This document shows positions 43,046 to 52,904 of a stretch of 64,000 nt of DNA, piece after piece. The notes beneath the pieces are model-generated. The model saw nothing but the letters and a program-made list of their open reading frames with translations, searched no databases and was not told where the DNA came from. The stretch lies in the NCBI RefSeq assembly GCF_001305595.1, contig NZ_CP012408.1:1-64000 (forward strand). The letters are read 5' to 3'. Positions within the stretch are counted from its first letter, which is position 1, and each line of letters starts with the position of its first letter. The DNA comes from Azospirillum thiophilum. GTDB lineage: Bacteria > Pseudomonadota > Alphaproteobacteria > Azospirillales > Azospirillaceae. The translations under genes and the position numbers were made by a program.

Positions 43046-43567
43046 ATGACAGAAACTGATCGGCTGCTTGCACTCTCGACCGACGATGTCGAGCGCGATT
43101 TCGTGGCTGCAATGGTGCCCTTAATCCAGAACGCCCATAACGGCAGGCGCTCACTTCACTGGCGGACGCCGATGGCCTACCTACTGAACCATGGCCAGTC
43201 CTGGGCTCCCGTTCCGTTACCTACCTCCATCATGCATGGAGCGCTATCAGACTGCTTCACGAATGCTTGGAAGACCGTACAAACGCAGCCAGACCTGCGG
43301 TATGTCGAAGGCTACGGTTACGATCCTGACATAGGTTTCCCCATCGAGCATGCTTGGTGCATCGATTCTGCAGGTCGCGTTTTGGACCTGACGTGGCGGG
43401 ATGCGACACGCTGCAGGTACTTCGGCGCCATTTTTCCGCCAAAGGCCGTGGTCCAGATCCAGGCCCTCACTGGCGTGTATGGCGTCCTGGATGGCTCGAG
43501 GTGGCGCAGCGTGGAGCCGTTGCTTAAGGCCATGGCACAACAACCCAAGCCCCTCCCCGTTCGATGA
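43046..43567 (+). CDS. hypothetical protein
   Basis: 173 residues from ATG 43046 (AGGGG six bases upstream). It has the pattern Glu-His-Ala-Trp-Cys-Ile-Asp, Gly-Arg-Val-Leu-Asp-Leu-Thr-Trp-Arg-Asp-Ala and Tyr-Phe-Gly-Ala-Ile-Phe, as seen in a widespread family of phage- and plasmid-borne proteins of unknown function. Convergent with the next gene, with 18 bp between stops. Confidence 0.65.
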   Translation: MTETDRLLALSTDDVERDFVAAMVPLIQNAHNGRRSLHWRTPMAYLLNHGQSWAPVPLPTSIMHGALSDCFTNAWKTVQTQPDLRYVEGYGYDPDIGFPIEHAWCIDSAGRVLDLTWRDATRCRYFGAIFPPKAVVQIQALTGVYGVLDGSRWRSVEPLLKAMAQQPKPLPVR

Positions 43568-43585
43568 ACCGGAAAAGAGGGCCGC

Positions 43586-44752
43586 TCACCAGCGGAGCAA
43601 GCCTTTCCAGGCTGACAAGCCGATGCCGGAGGATTGCTTTTGACTATCGTCTCCGATCTCCTCGGCCTCGACATTTGCCGCCGGTAGAGCCGGTAGGGCG
43701 CCCACTGGCTTCGGCGCTCCTGCCATCGACGCAGCCACCGGCAGTGGAAGACCGACAGCACGACACAGGGTTTCCTGCAGGTACTGCTCGGTCGAACCCA
43801 CTCGACCTTCCCGTTTTGCTTGGTTCGCGGCTTCTAGAAAGGCGCCCTTGAGATTCGCCAACGGGTGGTCGCCCGAGCGCGGAACGGCGGCGACAGCAAG
43901 TTCGAGCGAATCGAACACAGCACGCAATGTCTTAGCCTCCGCAACGTTTTCTCGTGCCTGAGGCATGCCTCTTAGACTGCGGAAGAGGGCGGTGATAGAC
44001 TCTTCGGCAACATGCGCGACGAGCCGCTGACGGGCAGCCAGCGAGTGGTCCCGCCAGAGCAGGTTGGCCATCGCGCCCACCTCCCTCGAGCCGATCATTG
44101 GCGTGAGATGCTGCTGGAGTGATAGCGCATCCTTGACCGCCGCTCCCGGACTCGGAGCGCGCATGATTCCGGCAAGAGTGCCCGCCTTCTCAAGCACCTC
44201 GACAAAGCGAAGCCTCGTGATGGTTTCTCCGACCACATCCCTCCTGCCCTCCTCCGGCGCCTGGGCGGCCTCCAGGCATTCGGCGATGGAAGGTCGCTCG
44301 ACAATCGACAACCCGATCTCCAACGCAGCCAAGAGCATCTCGGTCTGACGGTCCCGACCCTGGTCGGGACCAAGCGCAGCGATCCGACCCATCAGTCCAG
44401 ACCTTGCTGCTACCGGCCCGAAGGTCGCCAGAATGAGCGCCGCGGCCGCGCTCGGCGACACAGGCTTGCCATCCACGCCCTGCTGCTGGGCAAGGCTGAC
44501 CACGTCGCTCTCGTCCAGGGCCGGCAGTAGATCCTCCAGCACCTGCGCAAGGTGTGGCGCGGTCGCGACCGTGTCGAGCCCCCCGGTCATGCAGCCGGCC
44601 AGATCATCGGCTGCGCTGCAGGCCGCAGCCGTCAGGTGAATCTGGTACGGTCTGAAACCGGCGCTCTTCCGCCTGGCGCGGCGCATCGCCATCCGTTCGG
44701 CGTTCCTCGAGCGCTTTGGTTCGGTAGTATCGGTCGTGGATTTTTTGGCCAT
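43586..44752 (-). CDS. hypothetical plasmid protein with basic N-terminus
   Basis: 388 residues, start supported by AAGGGG. Residues 10-50 are Arg-rich and then helix-rich (Arg-Pro-Tyr-Gln-Ile-His-Leu-Thr), reminiscent of a ribbon-helix-helix or basic DNA-binding N-terminus; the rest is helical and Ala/Leu-rich with a variable Pro-rich tail. Plasmid maintenance or replication control is a guess from its position between parAB and the Rep gene. Confidence 0.55.
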   Translation of the reverse strand: MAKKSTTDTTEPKRSRNAERMAMRRARRKSAGFRPYQIHLTAAACSAADDLAGCMTGGLDTVATAPHLAQVLEDLLPALDESDVVSLAQQQGVDGKPVSPSAAAALILATFGPVAARSGLMGRIAALGPDQGRDRQTEMLLAALEIGLSIVERPSIAECLEAAQAPEEGRRDVVGETITRLRFVEVLEKAGTLAGIMRAPSPGAAVKDALSLQQHLTPMIGSREVGAMANLLWRDHSLAARQRLVAHVAEESITALFRSLRGMPQARENVAEAKTLRAVFDSLELAVAAVPRSGDHPLANLKGAFLEAANQAKREGRVGSTEQYLQETLCRAVGLPLPVAASMAGAPKPVGALPALPAANVEAEEIGDDSQKQSSGIGLSAWKGLLRW

Positions 44753-45475
44753 GGTTTCCCCTTTCTAGGCGCCCAGAACTGGCCTTGCATAATGCCGACC
44801 GGTTTTTGAAAAAATCATCGAGCCGCCCGAAAAGCGGACGCACCTGCAGTTGGGCTGAAAGCCTTGCTGTTTACGGGTTTCAGGGAACCGGAGACGTGGT
44901 CTTGACCGGCGGTCCCGACCGGGGTCGCGACCACTGCGCTTTCCGCGAGCGTTACCCGATGTGCTGCCTTGTTCTGCTCTCGGCATGTCGGAGGCGTATG
45001 AGGTAGTGCCGCTGCTGGTCCCGGGGCGGGCAGGGCGTTACACGCGCAGAGTCGCGACCTCGAAGGTCGGTAACGGGGGGCGCGGCCTTGTAACGCTCGG
45101 TGCCGGGCAGGGCGTTATCAGAACCGCTTTCGGAACAGGTAGCGGGTCAAAGGCCAGCCTTGGGGGCTGGCCTTGGTGCCGAAGAACGTCAGCGGAGAAT
45201 GCCGGTGGTTACGTGGTAGCCAATGCCTGTGGAGAGTAGGGGGACGATCGCCGGCTCTCCAGCGTTTCCACAGCCGTGTATTCCTCGACGTACGGAAGAT
45301 CTCGGCCTCGGAAATCGGGATGCCGGCATCAATCGTCGGTAGTGCTCCCCTGACAAGCCAAATGATGCTTTGTATCTGAGATAGGGGGGCAGGCTGACGC
45401 TCCATGGTCAGCGACGCCAATCCAGTCTGACGCTTGAGGTGCGGCCCAGGCGTCAGACGGCCGTACCGGTCGGAC
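44753..45475. repeat. noncoding region with repeated GCGTTAC motifs
   Basis: 723 bp without a convincing gene. GCGTTAC at 44949-44955 and 45035-45041, its inverse GTAACGC at 45090-45096, a related GGTAACG at 45069, and a 13-bp direct repeat GGGCAGGGCGTTA at 45028-45040 and 45105-45117 occur within 170 bp. This density suggests protein-binding sites. A roughly 100-codon minus-strand frame at 45118-45420 lacks a ribosome site and is not accepted. Confidence 0.5.
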
Positions 45476-45955
45476 TCATTTCAGCACGATTTCCAGCGCC
45501 CGCTGTGCTTGGCTGTTCAGCAGGGCGAGCGCCTGCGATATGACCTCGGCTTCTTTCGCGAAGGATGGGGACACCTTCGCTAAATCAAAGCCTGGCAGCA
45601 GGCCGGCGAGACGCTTCAGATCGGCTACACACTTCTCGCGTTCGTCTAATGAGACTTGGCCTTTGCAGGGCCCGACCTTGAACGACTGCCAAATGTCGAC
45701 AACAGCCGCCGTGCTGTCCGTCAGCCGTCCGACTTCGGCGGCAGCCGGATCGGTTACCGTCTTCGCCGCCGTAGCGATCCGGATCTCGGTGTCGAGCATC
45801 TTCGCGTTGATGATCAGCCCATCCGGGGTGATGCCCCGGATGATCCCAATTTGATATGCCGAGATGGCACGCGCAAGATCCTTATCAAGAGCAGACGTGG
45901 GAAGCGCCGTCACCATCGCCACTGCCGCTACAACAATTACTAGAATCTCTTTCAT
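45476..45955 (-). CDS. exported hypothetical protein
   Basis: 159 residues with an N-terminal signal (Met-Lys-Glu-Ile-Leu-Val-Ile-Val-Val-Ala-Ala-Val-Ala, cut after Thr-Ser-Ala). The mature part has two Cys residues (Gly-Pro-Cys-Lys-Gly and Lys-Cys-Val) near 100-110 that could pair, and helical Leu-rich ends. Likely periplasmic; no family recognised. Confidence 0.65.
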   Translation of the reverse strand: MKEILVIVVAAVAMVTALPTSALDKDLARAISAYQIGIIRGITPDGLIINAKMLDTEIRIATAAKTVTDPAAAEVGRLTDSTAAVVDIWQSFKVGPCKGQVSLDEREKCVADLKRLAGLLPGFDLAKVSPSFAKEAEVISQALALLNSQAQRALEIVLK

Positions 45956-46369
45956 TTCGATACTAGCCTACATTCCATACTTCTCAAGGGTATCAGAAGT
46001 GTTGAGCAACGTCGATCTTTCTTCACGCTTGGATACTCTGGACTGCGAGGAGTGATTGATATTTGGTCTTGCGGGCAAGTGGCTTCGGCATGACGACGTA
46101 CCCTTCCGCTGCGGATCGGCAGGCGCGGTCAGGTGCATGCCGATCAGCCCTGGGGCACGGTTAGCGGGGCCAGCCCTGACGTCATGGCGTCAAGCAATGC
46201 GGCAGGTATTCGCGGCGCTGCGACTGGGTGGTGAAGACGTAGGTGCAGATGATCAGCCACTCCGCGCCTCGTCGTGATCGACGGCCTTGAGAGCGCACGC
46301 AGGCCCTCGACCAGACACATTATCGGCATACGCAACGCATAGCGGTGTGGATGCGATTGCAATGCGGAC
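45956..46369. other. intergenic interval
   Basis: 414 bp between two minus-strand genes. Only chance frames are readable; a short reading near 46195-46260 contains Glu-Trp-Leu-Ile-Ile-Cys-Thr-Tyr, which might be a decayed coding fragment, but no start, ribosome site or continuing homology was seen. Confidence 0.4.
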
Positions 46370-47620
46370 TCAGCCCTGTGCAGCGGCGTCGATCACCGGC
46401 ACTTCCATGTCGACCCGCTTGAGCAGGCTCCGCCGGTCGCGGCGGAGCGCACTTTCCGACACACGGTCGATCGGGATCGGGCCACGCGGTCGGCCCTGGT
46501 CATCCAGATCCTCCGGCTGTGCCAATTGACGCAGGGTCCGGGCGTTCTGCTCGGCGAGGGCCTTGCCGCGGCGGATCTGCTCCAGGAACTGCTCCGAGGG
46601 ACGTAGCGCGTAAGTGACGTCCACGATCTCGGGGCCGGCACCGCGCTCCGATTCCTTTTCGTAGCCGGCCAGCACACCCTGGGTCACCAGCACCTCCACG
46701 GCGACCTTGATCGCGCGCAATGTATCGCGATGGCGCTTGGAGCGGTTCATGCCGCTGTTCGTGATGATGTCGCCGGCACGGATCGCCATCGGCTCGACAT
46801 CGCCGCTGTTGTGGTAGTGCAGCGACAGGCTCTTGTAGAGCCACCAGGAGACTGGGTTGCGGATCTTCATCAGCATCTCATAGGAGATGCTCTGGAATTT
46901 TAGCGACATGATCGCCTTGGCGACCAGCGGGTTGAATTCCAGATACGTTTCTGTGTTTCCGCCAACCTCGCCGTCGTCGTCGAGACGGACAGAAACGCCC
47001 TTGCCGCCGCGCATGGCGACAACCGGAAACGCGGTCGACTGCAGCAATGTCGCGCTGCCACCCGGATGATCCGCCGGCTGCTCGATAGTCAGGAAGGTCT
47101 TGCTGAGGATCAGCAGCGCTTCTTTGATCTCGGTGATGCTGAGCGTGCGTCGGACCCGAGCCAGTTCCTTCTGGATCTCGTAGAAGGAAAACCGCATCTG
47201 GACTTTGGCATTGCGTCGGTTGTCGCCATCGACCAGCATCAGGCGCGTGCGTTCAGTCGCCAACCGGCGGATCACCTCCTCGACGACTTGCTCACGCTCT
47301 CCAGGCAGGGCCTCGATGCGCACCGTCTTGTACTCGGCATCAGTGCGCACCCTGCGCGTGACACGGGCCGGATCAAGGGTGATCACGTAGGGCTCGCCAT
47401 TGTAAGCGAAGGACCGTGTAACGGACTCGACATGGGCATTGTCGCGGCGTTCCTCACCGCCGCGCTCGCCAGACGCAAAGACGAAACGAGGTGCCAGATC
47501 ATAGAGGCCAACGGCGTTCGTCTGCCGGGCGTCACCGTCCTGCTGCTCCGGCTCATGAGACCAGAGGGCCAACTGCAGCGTCGAGGCCACTTGGCTTTGT
47601 GTCACGCTGTTGTTGGTCAT
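46370..47620 (-). CDS. plasmid replication initiator-like protein (Rep)
   Basis: 416 residues, ATG 47620 with GGAGGTGG before it. The core (residues 155-385) is winged-helix-like: Ser-Ile-Thr-Glu-Ile-Lys-Glu-Ala-Leu-Leu-Ile-Leu, Ser-Ile-Ser-Tyr-Glu-Met-Leu-Met-Lys-Ile, Ser-Trp-Trp-Leu-Tyr-Lys-Ser-Leu and a second wing with Lys-Val-Ala-Val-Glu-Val-Leu-Val-Thr-Gln-Gly. Its iteron array begins about 95 bp upstream of the start, the arrangement of autoregulated Rep proteins. Exact initiator class is uncertain. Confidence 0.65.
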   Translation of the reverse strand: MTNNSVTQSQVASTLQLALWSHEPEQQDGDARQTNAVGLYDLAPRFVFASGERGGEERRDNAHVESVTRSFAYNGEPYVITLDPARVTRRVRTDAEYKTVRIEALPGEREQVVEEVIRRLATERTRLMLVDGDNRRNAKVQMRFSFYEIQKELARVRRTLSITEIKEALLILSKTFLTIEQPADHPGGSATLLQSTAFPVVAMRGGKGVSVRLDDDGEVGGNTETYLEFNPLVAKAIMSLKFQSISYEMLMKIRNPVSWWLYKSLSLHYHNSGDVEPMAIRAGDIITNSGMNRSKRHRDTLRAIKVAVEVLVTQGVLAGYEKESERGAGPEIVDVTYALRPSEQFLEQIRRGKALAEQNARTLRQLAQPEDLDDQGRPRGPIPIDRVSESALRRDRRSLLKRVDMEVPVIDAAAQG

Positions 47621-47715
47621 CGATCCACCTCCTCCACCCGATCCACGACAATGGGCGAGGCTGCGCCGACGGGCAATGGCTCCTCCTGTAATCATGCCCG
47701 ATTTACAGGCCGGCT

Positions 47716-48358
47716 ATGGAGGATTGGTTCGCGCTTATGGAGGATTGGTTCGCGGCCTTGGAGGATTGGTTCGCACCTGCACCAGTACGACTCGACGGGC
47801 TGCAAGGCCGCCCAACGGTCCACAACAGCGCTCAAGCCGAATCGGGGGAGCGGGGGAGCGGGGGAGGGGAGGGTTACAGAGGAGCGGTTCGCGCCTTCCC
47901 GGGTCCCGCGCATTTCCAGAAACGGTCGTCCCCGCGAACCAGTCCTCTATATCTGGAAACGTTTCCGGATATGGTGATTCCTGCGGCCACATGCTCGGAA
48001 ACGATTTTCCGGAAACGATATGGAGGAGCGGTTCGCGGCTCGACGTTTCCGTAAACTTGGCCGAACTGTCCATGAAATCGCGGCCTTCAGCATTTAATGG
48101 AAACAGTTTGAAGGGCCTTCATGCCCTACCATATTCAGCCCGCGAGCCGTTCCTCCACCCGGTCCCCGGCCTGAGTCCCTCCAGGCTCACCCCGCGCACC
48201 AATCCTCCATAGGCGCGAGCCAGTCCTTCAGGAATCCGATTCGCAGCCGCGCCGCGCACCGATCCTTCAGGCTCGCGAACCAGTCCTCCATGGTCGCGTA
48301 CCGGCCCTCCATGGTCGCGAGCCAATCCTCAGTAGGCGCGAACCAGTCCTCTATGGAG
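47716..48358. repeat. origin 1: 21-bp iterons in two inverted clusters
   Basis: Three tandem 21-bp units beginning ATGGAGGATTGGTTCGCG lie at 47716-47778. At least seven units in the opposite orientation, with some divergence, lie at 48191-48358. Isolated copies occur at 47877, 48020, and inverted at 47933 and 48141. Two helical turns per unit and flanking of the Rep gene fit an iteron-controlled origin. A palindrome with arms ATATCTGGAAAC and GTTTCCGGATAT (47949-47972, one mismatch) and other GGAAACG motifs lie between the clusters. Because 21 is divisible by three, long frames run through the array. Confidence 0.8.
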
Positions 48359-48449
48359 GAATCCGCCGCGTTTGTCAGGCTAACCCAGCCCCGGAATCCT
48401 GAGCGCAGATCCGCCGACATGTACCGGCGCCCCATCTGCGGAGTCAGCG

Positions 48450-49313
48450 ATGCCAACCCCCAATACCGACCAGCCGAACACCGGACAGGAGACCACCCGC
48501 TGGGGCCGCATTCCGGCTTGGTGGCTGAGCCACCCGGACATCGACGCCGACGGTCTCGCCGTCCTGGCCGCACTCTCGACTTACGCAAACGCCCGCGGCG
48601 AATGCTGGCCGTCACAGGCGACGCTCGCCACCGCCCTGAAGCGCAGCCGCTCCACCGTCAACCGCATCCTCGGTCACCTTGCCGCGGCTGGCGTGATTGA
48701 GGTCGAGCCGCGCAAGTCCGCCACCGGCGGCCGCCTATCCTGCCTTTACCGCCTGCGACTGGAGCCCGGCAGCGGTCCGATCGTCAACGTCCAGACGATG
48801 CCTGTGCGGCAGCGCGACACCGATGTCGCTGTGGCTGACTCCCCCTGTGCGGCAGTGCGACAAGAACAACTGGATTCAAACAAACCAGACTCGCTCGCTG
48901 GGCGCGGGCGCGAGGGTGTCAGCACTGAGCGGGTCGAAGACCACCCGACCAGAGAGACGCAGGCCGTGACAGCCGACTGGATGCCGTCCGCCGCAGACCT
49001 GGCATGGGCCCGTGCCAAACACACCGGCATCGACCTCAACCGTCACGTCGAGGGCTTCGTCCTGCGCTGTCAAGCCCACGGCTACCAGTACCGCGACGTC
49101 GGCGCCGCTTGGAGGTCCTGGCTGTTGCAGGACGTCCAGGCCTGCAAGGCTCCGCTCATTCCCGGAACTCCAATCGTCTCCGGAATGTCGCGCATGGCCG
49201 ACAAGACCGCCGCCGCCCGCCAGCAGGTCGACATCTGGGCCAGCGTCGCCAATCGTCTGCGTCAGCGGCCTTCGGCGGAAACCGGCGCGGCCTCGTTCGG
49301 CGGAGGATGGTGA
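48450..49313 (+). CDS. winged-helix replication-associated protein
   Basis: 287 residues. Residues 15-100 resemble the HTH of DnaD/replication-type proteins: Leu-Ala-Ala-Leu-Ser-Thr-Tyr-Ala-Asn, Cys-Trp-Pro-Ser-Gln-Ala-Thr-Leu-Ala, Arg-Ser-Thr-Val-Asn-Arg-Ile-Leu, typical of plasmid and phage replication modules. A C-terminal region Trp-Ala-Arg-Ala-Lys-His-Thr-Gly then Arg-Asp-Val-Gly-Ala-Ala-Trp-Arg-Ser-Trp is DnaT-like. Helicase-loading function is inferred. Stop and next start overlap (TGATG). Confidence 0.65.
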   Translation: MPTPNTDQPNTGQETTRWGRIPAWWLSHPDIDADGLAVLAALSTYANARGECWPSQATLATALKRSRSTVNRILGHLAAAGVIEVEPRKSATGGRLSCLYRLRLEPGSGPIVNVQTMPVRQRDTDVAVADSPCAAVRQEQLDSNKPDSLAGRGREGVSTERVEDHPTRETQAVTADWMPSAADLAWARAKHTGIDLNRHVEGFVLRCQAHGYQYRDVGAAWRSWLLQDVQACKAPLIPGTPIVSGMSRMADKTAAARQQVDIWASVANRLRQRPSAETGAASFGGGW

Positions 49314-49957
49314 TGCAGAGGCCAAGCCTTGTCACCGGCAACGTCGTCCCGCTGCACACGCCGCCGCTGGCCGTCTACGATCCGACGCAGCCTCCCTCCC
49401 AACGGCACGCCGCTCTGCTGGGAGGGCTGCCGGAAACGCTGCAAGCCATGGTCACTGGCGGAATCACGCAGCGCGCCTGCTTCGACGAGGCCGGCAGTTT
49501 CACTGAATTACGGGAAACATGGTTTCCACCGAAGGTCGTTGAACCTGCCGACGCCAACGCCGCAGCCATGGCGTTAGCCACGATCGAACACGAGATCCTG
49601 GCGCCGGTCGATCCCGGTTGGCTGCTGGCCCGTCTGCTGGCTCTGTTCGCGCATTGCCCACCGCGCTCGAACCCACTCGATCCGGCTGTCGAACGGATGG
49701 TCGCCAGCGACTGGGCCGAGGACCTGGGCGAGTATCCGCAGTGGGCGGTGGATCAGGCTGTCCGCATCTGGCGGCGGACGAAGAAGTGGCGGCCGACGAT
49801 CATGGAGATGCGGGCGCTGTGCGACGAGGCGGTCGCGACTGAGTGGACCCTAGCGGAACGTCTGCGCCAGATCGCTGCTGTCAAGCCGGGAGGGACGGGG
49901 AGGGAAGGGGGGAGGGACGTTCGAGCCCTGGCAGGGAGGGCGATCAGGTCGATGTAG
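49313..49957 (+). CDS. hypothetical protein coupled to the replication gene
   Basis: 214 residues. ATG 49313 overlaps the previous stop and has GGAGG seven bases upstream. Mixed helical protein with Trp-Leu-Leu-Ala-Arg-Leu-Leu-Ala-Leu-Phe and a Trp-Ala-Glu-Asp-Leu-Gly-Glu-Tyr-Pro-Gln-Trp-Ala-Val-Asp segment resembling loader-associated plasmid proteins. No confident family. Confidence 0.6.
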   Translation: MQRPSLVTGNVVPLHTPPLAVYDPTQPPSQRHAALLGGLPETLQAMVTGGITQRACFDEAGSFTELRETWFPPKVVEPADANAAAMALATIEHEILAPVDPGWLLARLLALFAHCPPRSNPLDPAVERMVASDWAEDLGEYPQWAVDQAVRIWRRTKKWRPTIMEMRALCDEAVATEWTLAERLRQIAAVKPGGTGREGGRDVRALAGRAIRSM

Positions 49958-50948
49958 AGGCAGAGGTTTGGTCGCGAGGGTCGTCCGCGTGGCCATCGAT
50001 CATGGTGTCGGATTCTGGGTTGATGGAAAACTCCCTGAAGAGTCCGGCGAGCCAATCGAGGGTACCGGGAGCGTGAAGGGGATCCCACACACCCTCTTGC
50101 CACTGCCCTGCCGTGCTGAAACGCATCCAGCCGGGGTCGTCCTCCTGCCAGTTCCTCTGACCAACTCAAGTCCACCGGCCGGCCTGCATAAGCGGCCCGA
50201 ACGAACGAAGACGGCAGCCGCCAGTCGTCGACGCGTAACGCCCCTGGCTGGGTGAGGCGCAGGTCTGGCCGGAAGCGTGGGAAGATCGGCATCGAGACCA
50301 CCCAGGCTCAGCCTGGTCGACCGCTTTGAAGATCCAGTTGTTGTCCTCATCCCACACGCCCGGATCGGCGCCGGCGTGGGGGTGATAGCGGCCCCAGGTC
50401 GGCAGATCGGGAAATGGCGCTTGGTGCACACGACCGACCTGCAGCCAGCCGAAGATGCAGTGCATGCGCTTGCCTTCGTACCGCGGCGGTCGGCCCGCGC
50501 GGCTAGGCACCAGCCGGTCGTAAAGCCCCCAGAAGAACACATCGCCGACCCTGACGCCATTCTTGCGCAGGATCTTCAGCGCTTGGCCCGCCTGGCCGAA
50601 CAAAGGCTTCCAGTCTGGCGATCGCGGCCGCATCTCATGATGTAGGTCGGGGTCGAGATGCGCGAGGGTGTCGGTGGTCACCCGTACCCTTTTCGCCTTC
50701 GGCTTCCTGCCGTCGGTCTGTTCATGCTCGACGACGATCTTCCGGAAGGCGCGGTGCCCGATCACGTAATCGGCAAGCGTCGTGTAATGTCCCTCCAGCC
50801 CGGGCGGGCACGGCAGGTCGGTGTAGCGGATCGGCGCGCCACGGTCATAAGGGATTGGCAGCGGGAAAAACCGTCCGTCCTGCAGGATCGGGCTCGGCTT
50901 GCCGCCGTAGCCGGTGTTGAAGCCCTTGCGGCTCAAGATAATCTTCAT
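49944..50948 (-). pseudogene. Nmad3-like protein gene, two frameshifts
   Basis: The start Met-Lys-Ile-Ile-Leu-Ser-Arg-Lys-Gly-Phe and Gly-Gly-Lys-Pro-Ser-Pro-Ile-Leu, then His-Leu-Asp-Pro-Asp-Leu and Pro-Leu-Phe-Gly-Gln, match the nucleotide-modification-associated domain 3 family. The homologous continuation moves into a second frame near 50305 (Pro-Ile-Phe-Pro-Arg-Phe-Arg-Pro-Asp-Leu-Arg-Leu) and a third near 50150 (Trp-Met-Arg-Phe-Ser-Thr-Ala-Gly-Gln, ending 49944). Two indels explain this, so the gene is presumed inactive. Confidence 0.75.
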
Positions 50949-52200
50949 AGCCCCGTCCTCCCCAGCGACTACACACGGTGCGACCGTCGAGGGCAAACCC
51001 GGCTGAAGGGCGAGCCGGGGGAGGTTGGCACCAATCCGGCCGCGCGGCTGTTGTCGGGGCATGCCCAACTGGAGGGCCCAACCATGACGCCGCAGACGCC
51101 GACACACGAGAACTGCGGTCTGGGCGGCACGCCCGACAACGACAGCAACGGCGGCAATGTGACATCAGCCATCTGGCCCCAGGACAAGCCAACCGCCGAC
51201 ACGAGGCCCGCGAGCCCGGTGCCCGTCTGCGTCTCATCGGCAGCAGCGAACGGCACCACCAATCCGACCATGATCAAGCAGTACCAATAGGCTCGAGATT
51301 TGACGCTGGAGCGTCCGGACGATCTGCATTGGTGCTTCTGTCCTGGCCCTGGTGGTTGGACTGACCTCCAGGGCTGCCTCCGGACCGCCCGTGGTGTGTC
51401 CGGGCACCGTCATCGTCATACCGGCACCGGCTACATGCGGTCGTCGTCACCGGTCAGCCCCAGGTCGACGTCCAGGCGGCCAGACACAGGCGGTCCCTGG
51501 CACCCGCGCCCGGTCGGAGAGCCAGGCCGGGGAGCCAGGCCGGGGAGTCCGGGCGCCTCGCCGCATCACCGGGAAGGGCAGGGCGGCGGCGACCCAAAAG
51601 GGCCTTCCGGCCCCCAGCCTGCGGCCGCAGCGCAGCCGGCATCTGCCCCTTGGGGGGTAGATGCACCGAAAAAGGATCTGTCCGACGCTGGCGGCGGGCG
51701 GCGTTAGGGGGATGTTGGATGGCTGGCAGCGGTGAGGGCCGGGCGGGGAGGGCGGGAGCGGGCGCGCCACCCATTTCCTGACTTCTCTGATGGCCAGCAT
51801 GTCAGGAAAAGCAGCCGGCGACGACGACCGATCGAATCCTTCTTCTGGCGAGGGTGATCATGCTCTCCGGCGATGTAGCCGTGCCGTTGATCAGACTGTT
51901 CTGGGATGATCGCCTAGAACCGTACTCTGGTTCGATCAATGAGCCTGGAAGCGGGGGTAGGCGCTTGAAGGGCAGGAGATGCGTCCAGCGAGGTTCCCTG
52001 GCCCCTTCATGGGCTTCGAAAAACCCGAAGGCACAACTGATCTGGGTGTGACAGCACCGCAATTACGCGAGACGGGAGGCTTTGCAAGGGAAATCGTCGC
52101 ATGGCTTCCGTCGTCTTTGAATGAGGCTTTTCCCAATCCCAAAAAAGCGCGCGCACGCGCACATTCCTTTTCTCCTCTTTCTCCTAGAGCGCCTGAAAGC
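50949..52200. other. GC-rich noncoding stretch before origin 2
   Basis: No gene is supported. A 68-codon plus-strand frame ending 51290 and a minus-strand frame with a signal-like start near 51277 have skewed composition and are not accepted. A GGAGCCAGGCCGGG direct repeat lies near 51530. TTTCCTGAC at 51774-51782 and GTCAGGAAA at 51801-51809 form an inverted pair sharing the core of the origin-2 iterons. Confidence 0.5.
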
Positions 52201-52228
52201 CCAGTATCCATGCGGGTTTCCAGATGTT

Positions 52229-52834
52229 TTCCTGACATTATGGGCGCTCTTCCCTGACGTACGGGGCGCTGTTTCCTGACTTACTGGGCGCTATTCCCGA
52301 ACATGCGCCATGCCAACAATGTCAGAGAAAGATGCTAAAACTCAGCAGTGGCACCAGTTCGGTGATTTCCTGACGTACGGGGTGCACCTTCTTTTCCTGA
52401 CATTGAGAACGGCAATCATGTTAGAAGTTTCGCGGACTCGCAACACAACATACTGATATTCAATGGATTTTTCCTTTTCTGACGTACGGGGCACTATTCC
52501 CTGACGTACGGGGCGCTCACCAGAAAGGCTGAAATTGAGATCGTCGCGAGAAAGTGAGCGCGGCGGAAATGTCTTGAAATGCTGCCAGTGTCAAGTCATT
52601 GGACTATATCACGTTTTCCGTTATATGTCGGATTTCCCAAGCATTTTCAGCATTCTCCGAGGAAAACCCCGGCGTCTCATCCTCGGTCGCAGTCCCTCTG
52701 GAAATAGCGTCATGGGCGATTTCCTGACATGCGGCCGCAATATGCCAAGGCCTTCTAAACGTTAAATTTTTCTCGCTTTTGCGCCTCGCGGCTTGTTCGC
52801 CCCAATTTTCTGACGTTTTTTTCTGACTTTACGG
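52229..52834. repeat. origin 2: TTCCTGAC iterons
   Basis: Units resembling TTCCTGACGTACGGGGCGCT start at 52229, 52250, 52273, 52367, 52476 and 52497; partial units follow at 52394, 52721, 52806 and 52819. The best copies match the consensus at nearly every position, and the cluster lies just upstream of the Rep_3 gene, giving an iteron-regulated replication origin. AT-rich DNA around 52420-52480 could be the melting region. Confidence 0.85.
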
Positions 52835-52904
52835 AAAGGGTATCTTGTCAGGAAACACGTTGTTGCCCTATCATAAGAACAGAACATGAACAGGAGTTCG
52901 TAAG

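Noticed and set aside
45118..45420. 100-codon minus-strand gene
   Set aside because: No ribosome site, unusual composition and overlap with the repeat cluster.
47716..48358. Repeat protein with Met-Glu-Asp-Trp-Phe-Ala units, or CRISPR-like array
   Set aside because: Twenty-one-bp iterons next to a Rep gene explain the pattern; there are no spacers and no ribosome site.
51084..51290. 68-codon plus-strand gene after an ATG at 51084
   Set aside because: Low complexity, no convincing ribosome site, and a competing frame on the minus strand.
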